Positions 36,150 to 47,392 of a DNA stretch of 64,000 bases are shown here, piece after piece. The first letter of the stretch is position 1. Each line of letters starts with the position of its first letter. Below the pieces are notes generated by a model. It was not told the DNA's origin. It saw nothing but the letters and a program-made list of their open reading frames with translations, and did no database searches. The translations under genes were made by a program, and so were the position numbers. The DNA comes from Acanthacorydalis orientalis (Eukaryota; Arthropoda; Insecta; Megaloptera; Corydalidae), in contig CM068321.1 in assembly GCA_034766995.1 (NCBI GenBank), positions 12,875,026 through 12,939,025 of the forward strand. The letters are read 5' to 3'.

Positions 36150-38045
36150 CAAATTTAATCATTTTACCTTAGAAGGATTCTATAAAAATTGGAATGTTAC
36201 AAATAAATATAATAAAGAACCGTTAAATGTACCAACTGATATAAAAAAAACTATTAAATAAGATTTATAAATTGCTTGTATAGAAAAATGTATCAATAGT
36301 GCAATAGTTTTTAAATTAATGGAAGTAGAAATGTAAACAACATTTATTTTCAGTCTTGTAAATCGTATGTTATCAGTAGTCATACAGTTCGTTCTTACAA
36401 TCCGACATATATTCTATGCACTCACTCTTTCATATAAATATAAAAAGAATGTGTATTTTTTTTAAAAAAAAAATAGTGTCATGATAATAAAAATTACAAA
36501 TTGATAATAAAAACATTGTATATAAAGTTTATAATTTTATCTAGTAAAAATTAAACAAAAAATATTTTTTTTCAAATAATGGATAGATAGACATAACTTT
36601 TCTCAGATTAGAAAAAATATTATAATAAGTTTTTGATATATATGTATAAAGAAGACAGATACATAAACACATTTATTATACAATCGGTAAGTAATTGGTT
36701 GAACGAGTATTTAAAAATCTAACTCTGTTATACCCAAAATGAAAGAGTTTCTTAATTAATAAACACGTACATACTTTCCTTTTCACCGGTAATCTTGTTA
36801 CGTTATTTTTAACATTAATGAAGCGAAAATGATTTTACTAAATCTTAACCGATAATAAATTGGATTTTATTTCTTTTTTCTATCACGTAATTATTTATTT
36901 TTATAAAACGTATATACGTTAATTTTCATTAAATTTTCTTGTCTTAAACACAGCTTCGTTAATGAAGTACGTTTCATAAATTAAATTACACGAAGTTAAG
37001 AATATAATTAGCTTAGTTTAATTAAGTCAGTATGAAGGAAAAATTCAATTAACGTGAAACATAAAATATTTCTTTATACTTACACATTATTAATTATGTA
37101 TAAATGGGTTACGAACCGTAACCCATTTATAAAGGCGAACATCAATAAAAAGTTTCATTCTGCTAATCAATAATTTGTACATAATATATACATATATATA
37201 TATATATACACAAGTGTATACAACTAATTCAAGTTTATTATGTAAAATTTGTCTATTTATTTACAAATCAGTGGCAAGAAAAAAATACAATAAAGCTCAG
37301 TTAAAACCATTTTTATTTCATTTTTAAACAAAAAAATAGATATAAAATTAATTCATTCAATTTGAAAACTGGAATATATGTTAAAAAATTTGTATTATAA
37401 ACGAAACTTGTCATACTGAAGATATAAGAATTATAATTATATATTTTTCATATAGAAGAATACTTCCAAATTGAACCAATAGGACCAACATGAAGATAAT
37501 AGTACCTTAATAAATATGATAAATTTGTATATATCCAGAAATCTGGGAATTTAATCAATAACTTCCATGAAAATCCATTTAGAATAACTAGAAGTAAAAA
37601 AATGTCTTCTTTAAAAAAGTATCTTAAATTTGTATTCACAAAATCTAGACTTTTAGAATTAAATTATTTTCACCGATAAGGGTGTATTTAATATTTTTAA
37701 TAAAACTGCAGTTAATGAATATAGTATGGACAGGACGAAGGACTGAAAATGAAAAATCTGATTCCAACAGTGAAGCACACAGTATGAGTTTTTTTGTCGT
37801 AAAATGGAGATTATATATCCTTAATTGGAATTTATTCATAAAAAGACTACTCAAATATACAATTTATTTAAATAAAGACGAAATTATTTATGAAAATTTT
37901 TTTGTTGTATTATTTAAAATCTAATTTTTGAAACTAAAACATTTCTAACTTATAAAAATTCTATAAAATTATTATTAAAAATTATTCGAACAATACCAAT
38001 TTTATATATTTTTAGATTGGTTATTCATTGTTACATTACAATTAT
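36150..38045. other. AT-rich non-coding stretch
   Basis: No gene recognised. It contains the palindrome AACGTATATACGTT (36907-36920), the perfect hairpin at 37099-37131 and a short TA tract near 37190. Confidence 0.55.
37099..37131. repeat. Perfect 15-bp hairpin with 3-nt loop
   Basis: TATAAATGGGTTACG (37099-37113), loop AAC, CGTAACCCATTTATA (37117-37131). All 15 base pairs match. It is GC-richer than its surroundings and not part of a recognised repeat family. It is not followed by a T-run, so a Pol III terminator role is not supported. Confidence 0.97.
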
Positions 38046-38046
38046 T

Positions 38047-38373
38047 CACTGTGGCTAAATTTACTTGTAGAATTGAATTTTTCTTTCATCACATACTGTA
38101 AATTTCTGATTTAAAATATTGAACGAACGATTATTAATCATTTTTTGATTACTGCTTATGTGTATTTCGATAGCGATGCTATCATCTTCAGTGAAGAAAG
38201 AAACAGAATAATCTTGATAGTTTCTGAATTATAGCACACTGACGATGAAAGCATCGTCATAGAAATGAGCGTAAAAAATCGAAAATGATTAATAATCATT
38301 CATTGAATATTTGTAATATGAAAAAAGTACGGTTTATGGAATGAGAAAAAAATTAATTTGTAAAAATAAATGT
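38047..38373. mobile_element. FB-1 foldback element, reference copy I
   Basis: The left arm is 38047-38193 (starts CACTGTGGCTAAATTTACTT, ends GCTATCATCTTCAGTG). The right arm is 38237-38373 (starts CACTGACGATGAAAGCATCG and continues with ATGATTAATAATCATTCATT and GGTTTATGGAATGAG). The arms are imperfect reverse complements over about 140 bp around a loop of about 43 nt. Each arm has a nested hairpin at its inner end (38169-38183 GATAGC/GCTATC; 38241-38258 GACGATG/CATCGTC). No coding capacity; transposition, if any, would need proteins supplied in trans. Confidence 0.72.
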
Positions 38374-40440
38374 ATTGTTTCTTATTTTAATTAAATACTT
38401 TTATTTAAAATCAATTTTATTTCAAATCGAAACATTTTTCAAGTTTGTTTTGTAATTACATTTATTTCTATATAATAACTAAACGAATGCAAATAAATCT
38501 CAAACAGTATTTTACAGTTTGTTTAATTAGCGCTCAAAACTTTTATCTAGAAATTAACTGAAATGTAATTTATTTATCAATTGTTAAGATTAAATTGTCA
38601 AACTCCAGTTTGACATATCTTTAAATTAATACACTTCATTACACTATACTGACGCTGTGGTGTACGATTGAAAAGTTTAATGTATTTTCCAATGAAGGTT
38701 ATTTATTTTACCTGATACAGAATACTGAAAGAGTTTAGAGTATTACGGTGTTTAACGTAATTAAAATTGAATGTAGTTAGTGTATCAACTTAAATATACT
38801 TTACGTAGATTGATCATCAAATGTAATCAAACTATTAACAATTTTACTTACTTATGCTTTACTTATACTTTTTTTCGATAATTCGTGTAAGTAAATAGTA
38901 ATAAATTGTTTTTAATAAATAATACGGTTATTTTATTTAAGTTTTAAAACAAATTAATTTCTAATTTTCTTCAATTAAATATTTTTAAAAGAATGACTGA
39001 ATATTCTTTAAATTATATTTTTATATATTGCAACTTCATTTTGAGCTTTTAGATATTTAAACTTTAACTAAATTTAATGATTCAATTATTATTCGAAACT
39101 TAAACTTCTTAATCTAATTGAAATCTATTGATAGTATATCGAAATGATAGAGTACTAAATACAATATCTGAAATGAAAGACTAAAAAAATGATGATAAAG
39201 AAATTCACATTTTTTTTAGAAAAATAAAAATTCAGTTTATTTATAATGCAAGAGAATTAGAATTTTAAAATCCTAATGAATAATTTGATAGTATATTTAT
39301 GTTTTAATTCGTTCATACCTACATTCATAACCAATACTAAATTAATTTTTAATTTGATACTAGAAAAGTAAATTTGGTGTTGTGAAAAATGAACTGGAAC
39401 AAAAACGTATGAAAAAAGGTATTTGTAAAGAATGTAATTATATTATTATATATCCCATATTACCTACTGTTAGAAACACATAACTATTAATAAAGTTAAA
39501 TAAGTGTCTTTAATAATTAGTCTTCCTAGTTGTTCATCATTAGTACATATGTGTACTTACGAAAAAAAGTGAAAAATTATAAAATTTTAAATTATTTGAA
39601 AACAAAATTGATTATATTCTTAGTAAGGTATATAATGGAAGATAAATAATGAAACTGAACTATAAGATAAATAATGGAACTGATTTTTATTGTAATTCTT
39701 TTATAAAAATGTTAAGTATTAAGAGATTAAATTAAGGGTTTCATTATAATTTTAAATCTCTTTTTTCTCTCTCTACAAATATATATACATACATATTTAA
39801 TTAATGTATTACATACACTTTTAATTAATGTTACTCCTGAAAAAGTTTACTTTGTGTATTTACAGTTTTTGAAACGTATATTTTAATGTTTGATCATTTT
39901 TATTATTACGTTTTTAACAGAAAAATAATTTTCTGGAAAAGAACATATATATATATATATGTAATTATTAATAATATTGACATCAATTACTTCACAGAGA
40001 CCTAAATAATAGTTCAACATTTTTAACAACTTTGGGTCATCTTTGTAACATATTTCAAATAGATACATATAATAAAATAATAAATATCACTTAACTAACA
40101 TCAAATTAAATGAAATTATTTATAGAAAAAAAACGACATTCTGACATTATCATCTTGATCGATATAAACGTTTTTTAAAATCATTCCATTTAAAATATAA
40201 GTAATAGTGACACACCCTTGGTAAATATGTCAGGAAGAACTTCCGTCAACTAAAGACAACAACACTGATTAAAAAATAAATAAACTTTTAATGTAATTTA
40301 AAATCTAATGCCTGTTTTTTTATAGAGAAAATTGTCTGAAAATATTAACGAGCTCTTAGATATGCTTTTATATAACGAAGATAATTATGATTAAAGATAT
40401 TGTATAGATTTGGTTGTTTTACATAAAAACAGTTTTTAAT

Positions 40441-40447
40441 ATATATG

Positions 40448-40492
<45 letters not shown>
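40441..40492. repeat. (TA)n microsatellite
   Basis: TA tract with early TGTATG interruptions. Confidence 0.94.
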
Positions 40493-41388
40493 GTGACTAT
40501 AATGAGAAAAGTATCACTAACAGCGGTAAGTAAAAAATAAAAAAGAATGATCTAATAATCTCTTTCAAAAAATGTTCTATTTTTACGTTATAATAGTTTT
40601 AAAATATATTTTTTCCAATGTAACTTACATTACTTTCTAAATTTTAACCCGTTGACATACAAATTATTTGAAATTTGTACTGTTAAAATTGTACTAAATT
40701 CTTATTTACTTATTTTTTGATTGTTTATATATATATATATATATACATATCACTTTTTTCTAATCAAGATTTTTAACCAAAGTTTCTCATTGAAAAAAAA
40801 ACACTGAAAATTTTATTAGAAGTGATACATATTGAGATATCTACATTTAATCATATTTACATTTAGAATTAAATTGTTTGAGAACAGCTGTTCTAACCAG
40901 TCAAATGTATATTTTTTTCTCTAACATGTAAAAAATGAAACTTTTCGTACTGAATACATGCTATTTTTTCAACAAATGATGCACATGTGCGGTGATTTGA
41001 GTTTTAACGACAATAAAAGCTAGCCCGGCCTGTAATACTTTATGTAGATCTGCGTTTCTACTTCACATATGATACATTACAGTCATCTAATATTCAGTTT
41101 GTACATACCTAATATTTTCATGCTGTGCCATTTCGTTGTATTCGTTTTTTAAAAATTGTTTTTTATGCAATTTGTTCTATTTATTGATCAGATACTTCGA
41201 CACTAATACTTAATACAAAACACTTGATTACTTAAATACTAATAACAAAATAACATATAGTTTTGTATTTAATTTATTGAAGAATTTTTTTAAGTAGTAA
41301 CAAAGGTAAACCAAAGGAAACCTTGTATAATACGTCACATTTATACGCAGTGTCTCAATATAATGGTCTTTGTAAATGTCACCAACTC

Positions 41389-41440
41389 TTGTTAACGCGG
41401 CTCTTTCATAACGCGGTCTACTCTTTTGATAACATGGTAT
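41389..41440. repeat. Degenerate tandem GTTAACGCGG-type block
   Basis: Three related units in a row: CTTGTTAACGCGGCTC, TTTCATAACGCGGTCTAC and TCTTTTGATAACATGG. A fourth similar piece, CTTGTTATAAGAGGATAC, lies at about 41876-41893. Such subterminal repeats occur at the ends of some DNA transposons, but I found no transposase or matching opposite end. Confidence 0.35.
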
Positions 41441-42046
41441 AATATACATACATAAATTTTGAATTCTAAATTTATCTTTCAAAATAACAATAAGAACTTT
41501 CTTAATATTCATTTCTTTAAAAATCAAGAAAATCCAGAAAAACATATAATTAAATAAATCAAGTAAGTAATTTCATTAATAATTATCGGCGGAGAATAGT
41601 TTTAGACGATATTAATGAAAATTTAAATTTACTTAATATTTTTTTTTAACATAAAAACATGAATAAAAAGTAAATATATATATATATATATATTCTTATA
41701 TATTCATTATTCTTATATATTTTATATCATTTTCTCATTAAATCAAAATATTTTTCGTATTTTTTTATTCTTAAATATATTTTATATTATTTATTAAAAA
41801 AATTGAATCTAACTTAATTTTCTGTTTCATATAACAAGATTTTCATAATATTTGATTTCCATGGACCCCAATTAACTTGTTATAAGAGGATACATTTTAT
41901 TTGTTTTTAAATACAAAAACAATTAGAACGCCTTGAACATAAAAAGCCTATTAAAATTAATTCGTTTTATTTCGTATTTTATAGGTTTTTTGATATCATA
42001 ATTATTGTTTTTTTATTCCTGTGATTCCATTGTAGGTTATCTTGAT

Positions 42047-42222
42047 GATACTCGTCCTTTTACATAATTTGAGAGCTTGTTATCTACTACTAGTTTAATC
42101 ACGTGTACAATCTTCAAATAAATATTGGGAGAATCTATTATATATATATATCTGTATATATATGATGTTACAAGTTCGGAAACTAGTAAATAAAACACAA
42201 TGCATCAGAACAAAGAGTTGTT
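42047..42222. mobile_element. FB-2 foldback element, copy 3, with TA tract in its loop
   Basis: The left arm (GATACTCGTCCTTTTACATA, TACTACTAGTTTAATCACGT, CAATCTTCAA) pairs with a right arm starting GATGTTACAAGTTCGGAAAC, then TAGTAAATAAAACAC. The loop at 42119-42165 is largely TA repeats, suggesting microsatellite growth inside the palindrome. Confidence 0.5.
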
Positions 42223-42386
42223 GATGTAAAGACATGGTTGTTAGCATCTACTAAATTTTTCAGAGCGAAGGAAAACCGAATAATAAAGAAAATACGAGAA
42301 GGAAACGTTTCAATATGCTGCTTCCAACTAATCTCTTATTTGAATCAGCTTGTCTGTTACGCATTTTCTTACTTTATTTATTTCAG

Positions 42387-42442
42387 TCGCTAATATTTAT
42401 TCAGTAAAGTACCGAGTGAGAGCACAAAATACTACATTACTC
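42387..42442 (+). other. Candidate 56-nt micro-exon, unrecognised
   Basis: It is bounded by TTTTCTTACTTTATTTATTTCAG (3' splice-like, ending at 42386) and by GTAAGT (42443-42448), the consensus 5' splice sequence. One frame is open throughout: two bases, then ANIYSVKYRVRAQNTTLL. Both splice signals are strong, but the block is short and unrecognised, and no partner exon was found within the window. Confidence 0.2.
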
Positions 42443-43558
42443 GTAAGTTCAGTAAGTTCATTTTAGCTATTTGATTTTAAAAAAAATCAATTGTTTGTAA
42501 ATGGTTGCAATATCGGCGAATGCTGGATGAACAAGGTTGTATGATTATATCCTTTTTCCTTAATGGGTAAATGATATTTCCGATAGTCATTAACATTTCG
42601 TCTTAACAAAAAAATCGAACACATAAATTATTTAATTTAGTTTACTTCCGCACACGTCTGAAGGAGCTTTACTAATACAATAATTTTATCAAAAATAATA
42701 CAATCGAATACCTATGAATATGCTTTTATTATTTTATAGAAATTTTAATTTTATAGTTACTTTAATTTTCCAGTTACTCAATCCAAGTTGACCGGTTCTT
42801 AGAAAGTAAATTTACAGTAATGTTAATATTTTTAGATCTGCATTGACAGCTAGTAATGGAAGTAGAATGGATGATGTGTTTTAAAGAAATTTCGATTCTT
42901 ACGATCTTAAACAAACGTTTCTTATTTTAGATTTTACAAACCTAATGCATGTCATTTATCTATTAAAAATATACTGATATCTCAAACTGATCAATATACT
43001 GATCAAACTGATGATATCTCAAACTGAAATTTATGGAAAAATGCTTTAAAATATTAAACTAGTTGGATTTTTTCATACCTAAACCTGTTAATATTTTTCG
43101 CAATAAAAATTCCTTTTTAAAACATAACGTAATTTTTCATTACAGATATTTTTATTTAATATTTACATTGAAGTATATACTACATTTTCGAAACAAGTTT
43201 CATTGAAAATTATTAAACTACTATAAAATAAATAAACAGAATTAAAATTAATTAAAACATAAACATATATATCCGCAAGCAATTTTCAATAAAATCCAAT
43301 TTGCCTTTTTCCGCTTTGTAAACTAAATGTTAACAATACAATTTATATGATCGCCTATTCTGTATTCATCATTTAGCTACACAAAGAATTCTAACCGTTG
43401 TTCATTCAAGTAAAAATCAATGTAATTAGTAACGAAGGAGTAGTTATTAGAATTTATACTGAGGAAAAAACTCACTCACTAATTGTGTTAAGGTAGATTT
43501 TACGACCAAACTAGGCTACCATCCACAAATTTTATCATCTGTATTAACGTTAAAATGA

Positions 43559-43560
<2 letters not shown>

Positions 43561-43596
<36 letters not shown>

Positions 43597-43597
43597 C
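43561..43597. repeat. (CT)n(TA)n compound microsatellite
   Basis: CT repeats run directly into TA repeats. Confidence 0.94.
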
Positions 43598-43760
43598 TTG
43601 TTGATGAACAGAGAGGACGAATAAAATATTTTTAATTGTTTATACTAATTTTTAAAACTTATACATTGTTATACATTGAAGGGGTTTAATAAGTTTTGAG
43701 GCTAAGCTTTTATATATCACATATTTTTTATGTAAAATATTAGTAAGAGAATTATATAAA

Positions 43761-43766
<6 letters not shown>

Positions 43767-43803
<37 letters not shown>
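43767..43803. repeat. (TA)n microsatellite
   Basis: About 37 bp of TA. Confidence 0.95.
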
Positions 43804-43804
<1 letters not shown>

Positions 43805-44201
43805 ATATTTTAAAATGTTTCTACTTTAGTTTTGTGTCTAAATCAAATAACAGTAAATATTTTATACAAAAAATTAATTATGATCATATGCATTATTAAT
43901 TAAAAATTAAAGTACTGAAGTTCTAAAAACTATTATATATTTTTATATAACATATATCTATATATATATATATATCTTTTTAATGTAAAAAATAAAAATA
44001 ACGATTAAAACTTAGTTATATAACTTATTAATAATTAGATATTAAATATTTTCTCAAATAAATTGAAACTCTATTTTAAGTAAAGTATATATTTTGTGAG
44101 ACAGTAGTGAATATATTTTAAAAATATTTACTCCTGTGTGATATATGTAATACTTGAAAATTTGTTCATTTTGTTTCCATTTCCATTTACTTCACAATAT
44201 G

Positions 44202-44227
44202 CCCGTTAATGATAAATCATTAACGGG
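44202..44227. repeat. Perfect 12-bp hairpin with 2-nt loop
   Basis: CCCGTTAATGAT (44202-44213), AA, ATCATTAACGGG (44216-44227). All 12 pairs match. It is similar in design to the hairpin at 37.1 kb (short loop, GGG/CCC at or near the stem end) but different in sequence. Confidence 0.97.
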
Positions 44228-45058
44228 AATATCACTATAAATAGTGACTTAATTTTCGGTTTTATTATTTAGGCTGTATACAAAGGTAACATACAATTTT
44301 CAATGATATTTATTATATATTTTCTAATTTACAAAGCAAATAAATTAACTTTGATAATTTGTCGTTTGTCTCGAGAATTTTTTATACAAAAAAAGTTGTA
44401 TTTTCTTAATATCAGTTATTGAAATATTTTAAAACATATGTATTCTCTGTTTATAGAAGAATAATATATGAATAATAAATTTAAATGTTAGTAAAAGTGT
44501 ATTTTTTACAAAAAAAATATATCTGCCAGAAAGAATCACACTGCCGAACTAAAATTATTAATTTATGAGAATAATAACGAAGATTACAAAATATATCCAA
44601 AAAAAGATAATATTTATCGGAAAAATTCACTCAATTCATAAAACATTTAGATATGCTATTTGATGGTACTTATTGACATAATTTAGATTTAATGAATATT
44701 GAGGAACACAAACTATTCTTAACTAATCAGAAGAAACATAGATTGTTATGTTGTTTCAATTGTGTTGACAAAGTTGTAATTATCAAAGAAGAACTTTCAC
44801 GGAAACGTAAAATTTAAGTTTTCATATTTATTTATTTGTATAATATTTTTTTTATATCAGGGACAATCTAAACTTATTCTATGATTCTTCTAAAATAAAC
44901 CATAAAATAATTTTAGATGGAATAGACCACTTTTTTTAATTCGTTTGCATATAAATTTTAATTAAAAAAAATAAATATCACTTTTAGTAACATTGAGCAA
45001 TTCTATTAAACAATATCCTTAAAGTTAGAGATTAACTTAATTATCAAATAATCCAGCT

Positions 45059-45059
<1 letters not shown>

Positions 45060-45136
<77 letters not shown>
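45060..45136. repeat. (TA)n microsatellite
   Basis: About 75 bp of TA. Confidence 0.96.
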
Positions 45137-45137
<1 letters not shown>

Positions 45138-45268
45138 AAAGTGTTATTATGAGTTAAAAACATTTTCCACGAAAATTATAATAGAAAATCACTCAGCATG
45201 GCTCGATGTTGAAATGTTTAAAGTGATTGGTTCCTTCTTTACCTGAAGATTTTACATCATCTTTTCAC

Positions 45269-45399
45269 CCACAGTCAAACATGTCGACCTTCCTATCCAT
45301 AATACGAAGTGTCAGAATTGAATCTGCAAGTTCTTGTAAGTGCATTATGATTTCTCTTGAGGATTCATATTTGACAAATTTATGTATGAGCGTCACTAA
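45269..45399 (-). other. Best candidate orphan exon (or coding relic), unrecognised
   Basis: On the minus strand, ATTACTTTTTCAACAG (ending at 45400) is a strong acceptor. It is followed by 131 nt open in phase 0: KFVKYESSREIIMHLQEL, then ADSILTLRIMDRKVDMFDC. A GTGAAA donor-like site follows at 45268. The same frame also continues for about 42 more codons to about 45140, broken only by two TGA codons (45266-45264 and near 45200). The sequence could thus equally be a pseudogene with two mutated Trp or Arg codons. GC is higher than background. I do not recognise the protein; a very distant mariner likeness was considered and not accepted. Confidence 0.28.
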
Positions 45400-45411
45400 C
45401 TGTTGAAAAAG

Positions 45412-45412
<1 letters not shown>

Positions 45413-45450
<38 letters not shown>
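45413..45450. repeat. (TA)n microsatellite
   Basis: About 38 bp of TA. Confidence 0.95.
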
Positions 45451-45456
<6 letters not shown>

Positions 45457-45851
45457 TTATAAAAAACTAATCTATTGTAAAATAGCACATTGACTAATAG
45501 GTTGTATTAATAATTGAACATTCATTTTTTAATTACAAAATTAGTTTCTTCACTTGAAAAATTACGTGTTATGTGTATTATTATACTTAAGTACTATACG
45601 TATTCATCACTTATTATAATTTTTGAATCAGCATTTCATATTTTTATTTTTAAATGTCATAATAAAAACCATTCGTTTATCATAGATAATTCTAAATAAT
45701 TATATATTTTTTTCTGATTATCTTTTTAGATAACTTCTATACAAAGTCATAGAAACCTAAAAATAAATAAATTTACATATAATATGTATTGGGATCATTT
45801 CGTACTGGACATTTTTAAACTGTACAGTCTATGTTATAATTGTTTCCTTAG

Positions 45852-46014
45852 TGCATTTCTTCTTTTTAGATCATTTGAATGGTTGTCTTCTATTAATAAT
45901 TTTGGTAAATGTATCATCTTCAAGCAGACTTTAGATTAGGGCATCTATCTATCTGAAGATGGTACCTGAGAAAATAGAGCCTCAAGTGATCCAAAAGGAT
46001 AAAGCTTTCCTAAA
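45852..46014. mobile_element. FB-2 foldback element, copy 4
   Basis: The left arm (TTTTTAGATCATTTGAATGG, AATTTTGGTAAATGTATCAT, CTTCAAG) pairs with the right arm (CTGAAGATGGTACCTGAG, AAAATAGAGCCTCAAGTGAT, CCAAAAGGATAAAG). The right arm aligns well with the 53-kb copy. Confidence 0.6.
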
Positions 46015-46019
46015 GAACG

Positions 46020-46325
46020 CATCGTAAGAATAAATTTTTACAAGATGCAAGTGGAAATCACGTGGAATATCTGTATGAACTTGAACACAATATTGTGTTA
46101 TACATTGTTTTGAACGATACTCCAAATCAACTGTATTTTTTACAGTCAAATTCATATTCTTGCTCTACGTTTAATCTTTATGTATAAACGCACTTATTAA
46201 TTCTCATTAAAATATGCAAAGTTCATAATTAATAAAAATTCATAATTAATATTAAATAAAAGTTTTTGGAAATGTTTCTTAATTAATTAAATGAAAATAA
46301 AATATTAATGATTTCTCCTCCACAA
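46020..46325. other. AT-rich non-coding stretch
   Basis: Nothing recognised between the FB-2 and FB-1 copies. Confidence 0.5.
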
Positions 46326-46329
46326 GTTC

Positions 46330-46626
46330 AGCAGACTACAAAAATTATTCTCATCAAAAATTTCTAATAACGAATTATTGAATATTTAAATTTTTATATG
46401 TATTTCAATATAAATGTATATTTTGCTTATGAGAATTTTAATGGCGATGGTATAATTATTATACTATAGAATTTTTTTCTGTTCTTTCGTGTTCTAATAC
46501 GATATTAGAGACGTACAAGGTGTAAAAGTAAAAAATTAGAATGATCAATATTAAATTCTCATTTTTTTTGAATAGAAAAACTTTGTGTAGTTTAGAGGAG
46601 AGAGACAATTCATTAGTGAAATATTT
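46330..46626. mobile_element. FB-1 foldback element, copy J
   Basis: The left arm (TCATCAAAAATTTCTAATAA, GAATTATTGAATATT, then GTATTTCAA and TTAATGGCGATGGTA) and the right arm (ATTAAATTCTCA, GAATAGAAAAACTTTGTG, GAGACAATTCATTAGTGAAA) follow the FB-1 order. The arms are more diverged than in copies D and I. Confidence 0.48.
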
Positions 46627-47139
46627 TTTAATCATCTGATGCTAATAAATACTATTTGTCTAATATTATGTAATAGATAAGTTGATCAAATAGATTACAT
46701 TAATCTTATGTACTTTTAAGATAACATATAGAACAAACAGTGTATTGTTGACAGGGTTATAATTTTTATTATAATTAGATATTTTTATTTATTTAACATT
46801 AACAAGATATCTAAATGTTATGATTTTTAGGTACACTAACCGTTGAAGAGCATAAATATGCCGTCGATGTTTTATATTGATCATAAAATTTGTTTAATTG
46901 AAGTATTATTAATAACAAAACTAAATATTTAAACTCAAATAAACATTAATAAGTTATATCTGAAAATGCAAGAATTTGCATGATATTATTTTCTTACAAA
47001 ATATTGTACATGTGTAAATGGCAACATGCAAATGTGAGAAATAATAAAGGTTATAATTTAAGAATTTTTAATTAATTTTACAGATAAGATTCAATAATCT
47101 TAAAACAGAACACCAAGAAAAAAATTAATATTATATATG

Positions 47140-47142
<3 letters not shown>

Positions 47143-47192
<50 letters not shown>
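47143..47192. repeat. (TA)n microsatellite
   Basis: About 50 bp of TA. Confidence 0.95.
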
Positions 47193-47193
<1 letters not shown>

Positions 47194-47317
47194 CTCACTT
47201 CATGGCATGCATATTTGTTATAATATATATTTTTATATGAAATCAATTTTATTTAACTTCTGTTTAACTATTTATTGAAATATAACTTATTACTTTATAA
47301 CAGTATAATCATGATAG

Positions 47318-47392
47318 TTTTATTTATTTATTTATTTATATATATATATACATATATATACATACATATATACATACATATATACACACACA
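47318..47392. repeat. (TTTA)n(TA)n(CATA)n compound microsatellite
   Basis: A TTTA tetramer run passes into TA repeats and then TACATA repeats ending in ACACAC. Confidence 0.94.

Larger units (their letters stand above)
38380..42040. other. AT-rich non-coding stretch
   Basis: It holds short TA tracts and the GTTAACGCGG block at 41.39 kb. A short tandem duplication lies at 39641-39683 (GATAAATAATGGAACTGA type). Nothing else recognised. Confidence 0.55.
42450..45050. other. AT-rich non-coding stretch
   Basis: It holds CT/TA tracts, a short duplication (GATATCTCAAACTGA at 42976-42990 and 43013-43027) and a perfect hairpin at 44202-44227. No gene recognised. Confidence 0.55.

Noticed and set aside
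38165..38191. CTGAAGATG-stem-CGAAA on the minus strand resembling a hammerhead ribozyme core
   Set aside because: A hammerhead needs an intact CUGAUGA core and a cleavage triplet closing a third stem. Here the core reads CTGAAGATGA and no closing stem with a cleavage site is visible.
41228..41545. Minus-strand 105-codon open frame
   Set aside because: It overlaps the AACGCGG repeat block; the remaining sequence is AT-driven (Leu, Tyr, Lys) with no recognisable domain.
42190..42393. Open frame of 67 codons with coding-like composition
   Set aside because: Its 5' third is the right arm of FB-2 copy 3, and its end is the pyrimidine tract of a splice acceptor. Only the following 56-nt block was kept as a candidate.
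45140..45399. Possible distant mariner transposase similarity of the minus-strand frame
   Set aside because: Only scattered residues could be lined up and the diagnostic DEKW, HDNA and SPDL blocks are absent, while the true mariner relics in this window keep such blocks despite frameshifts.
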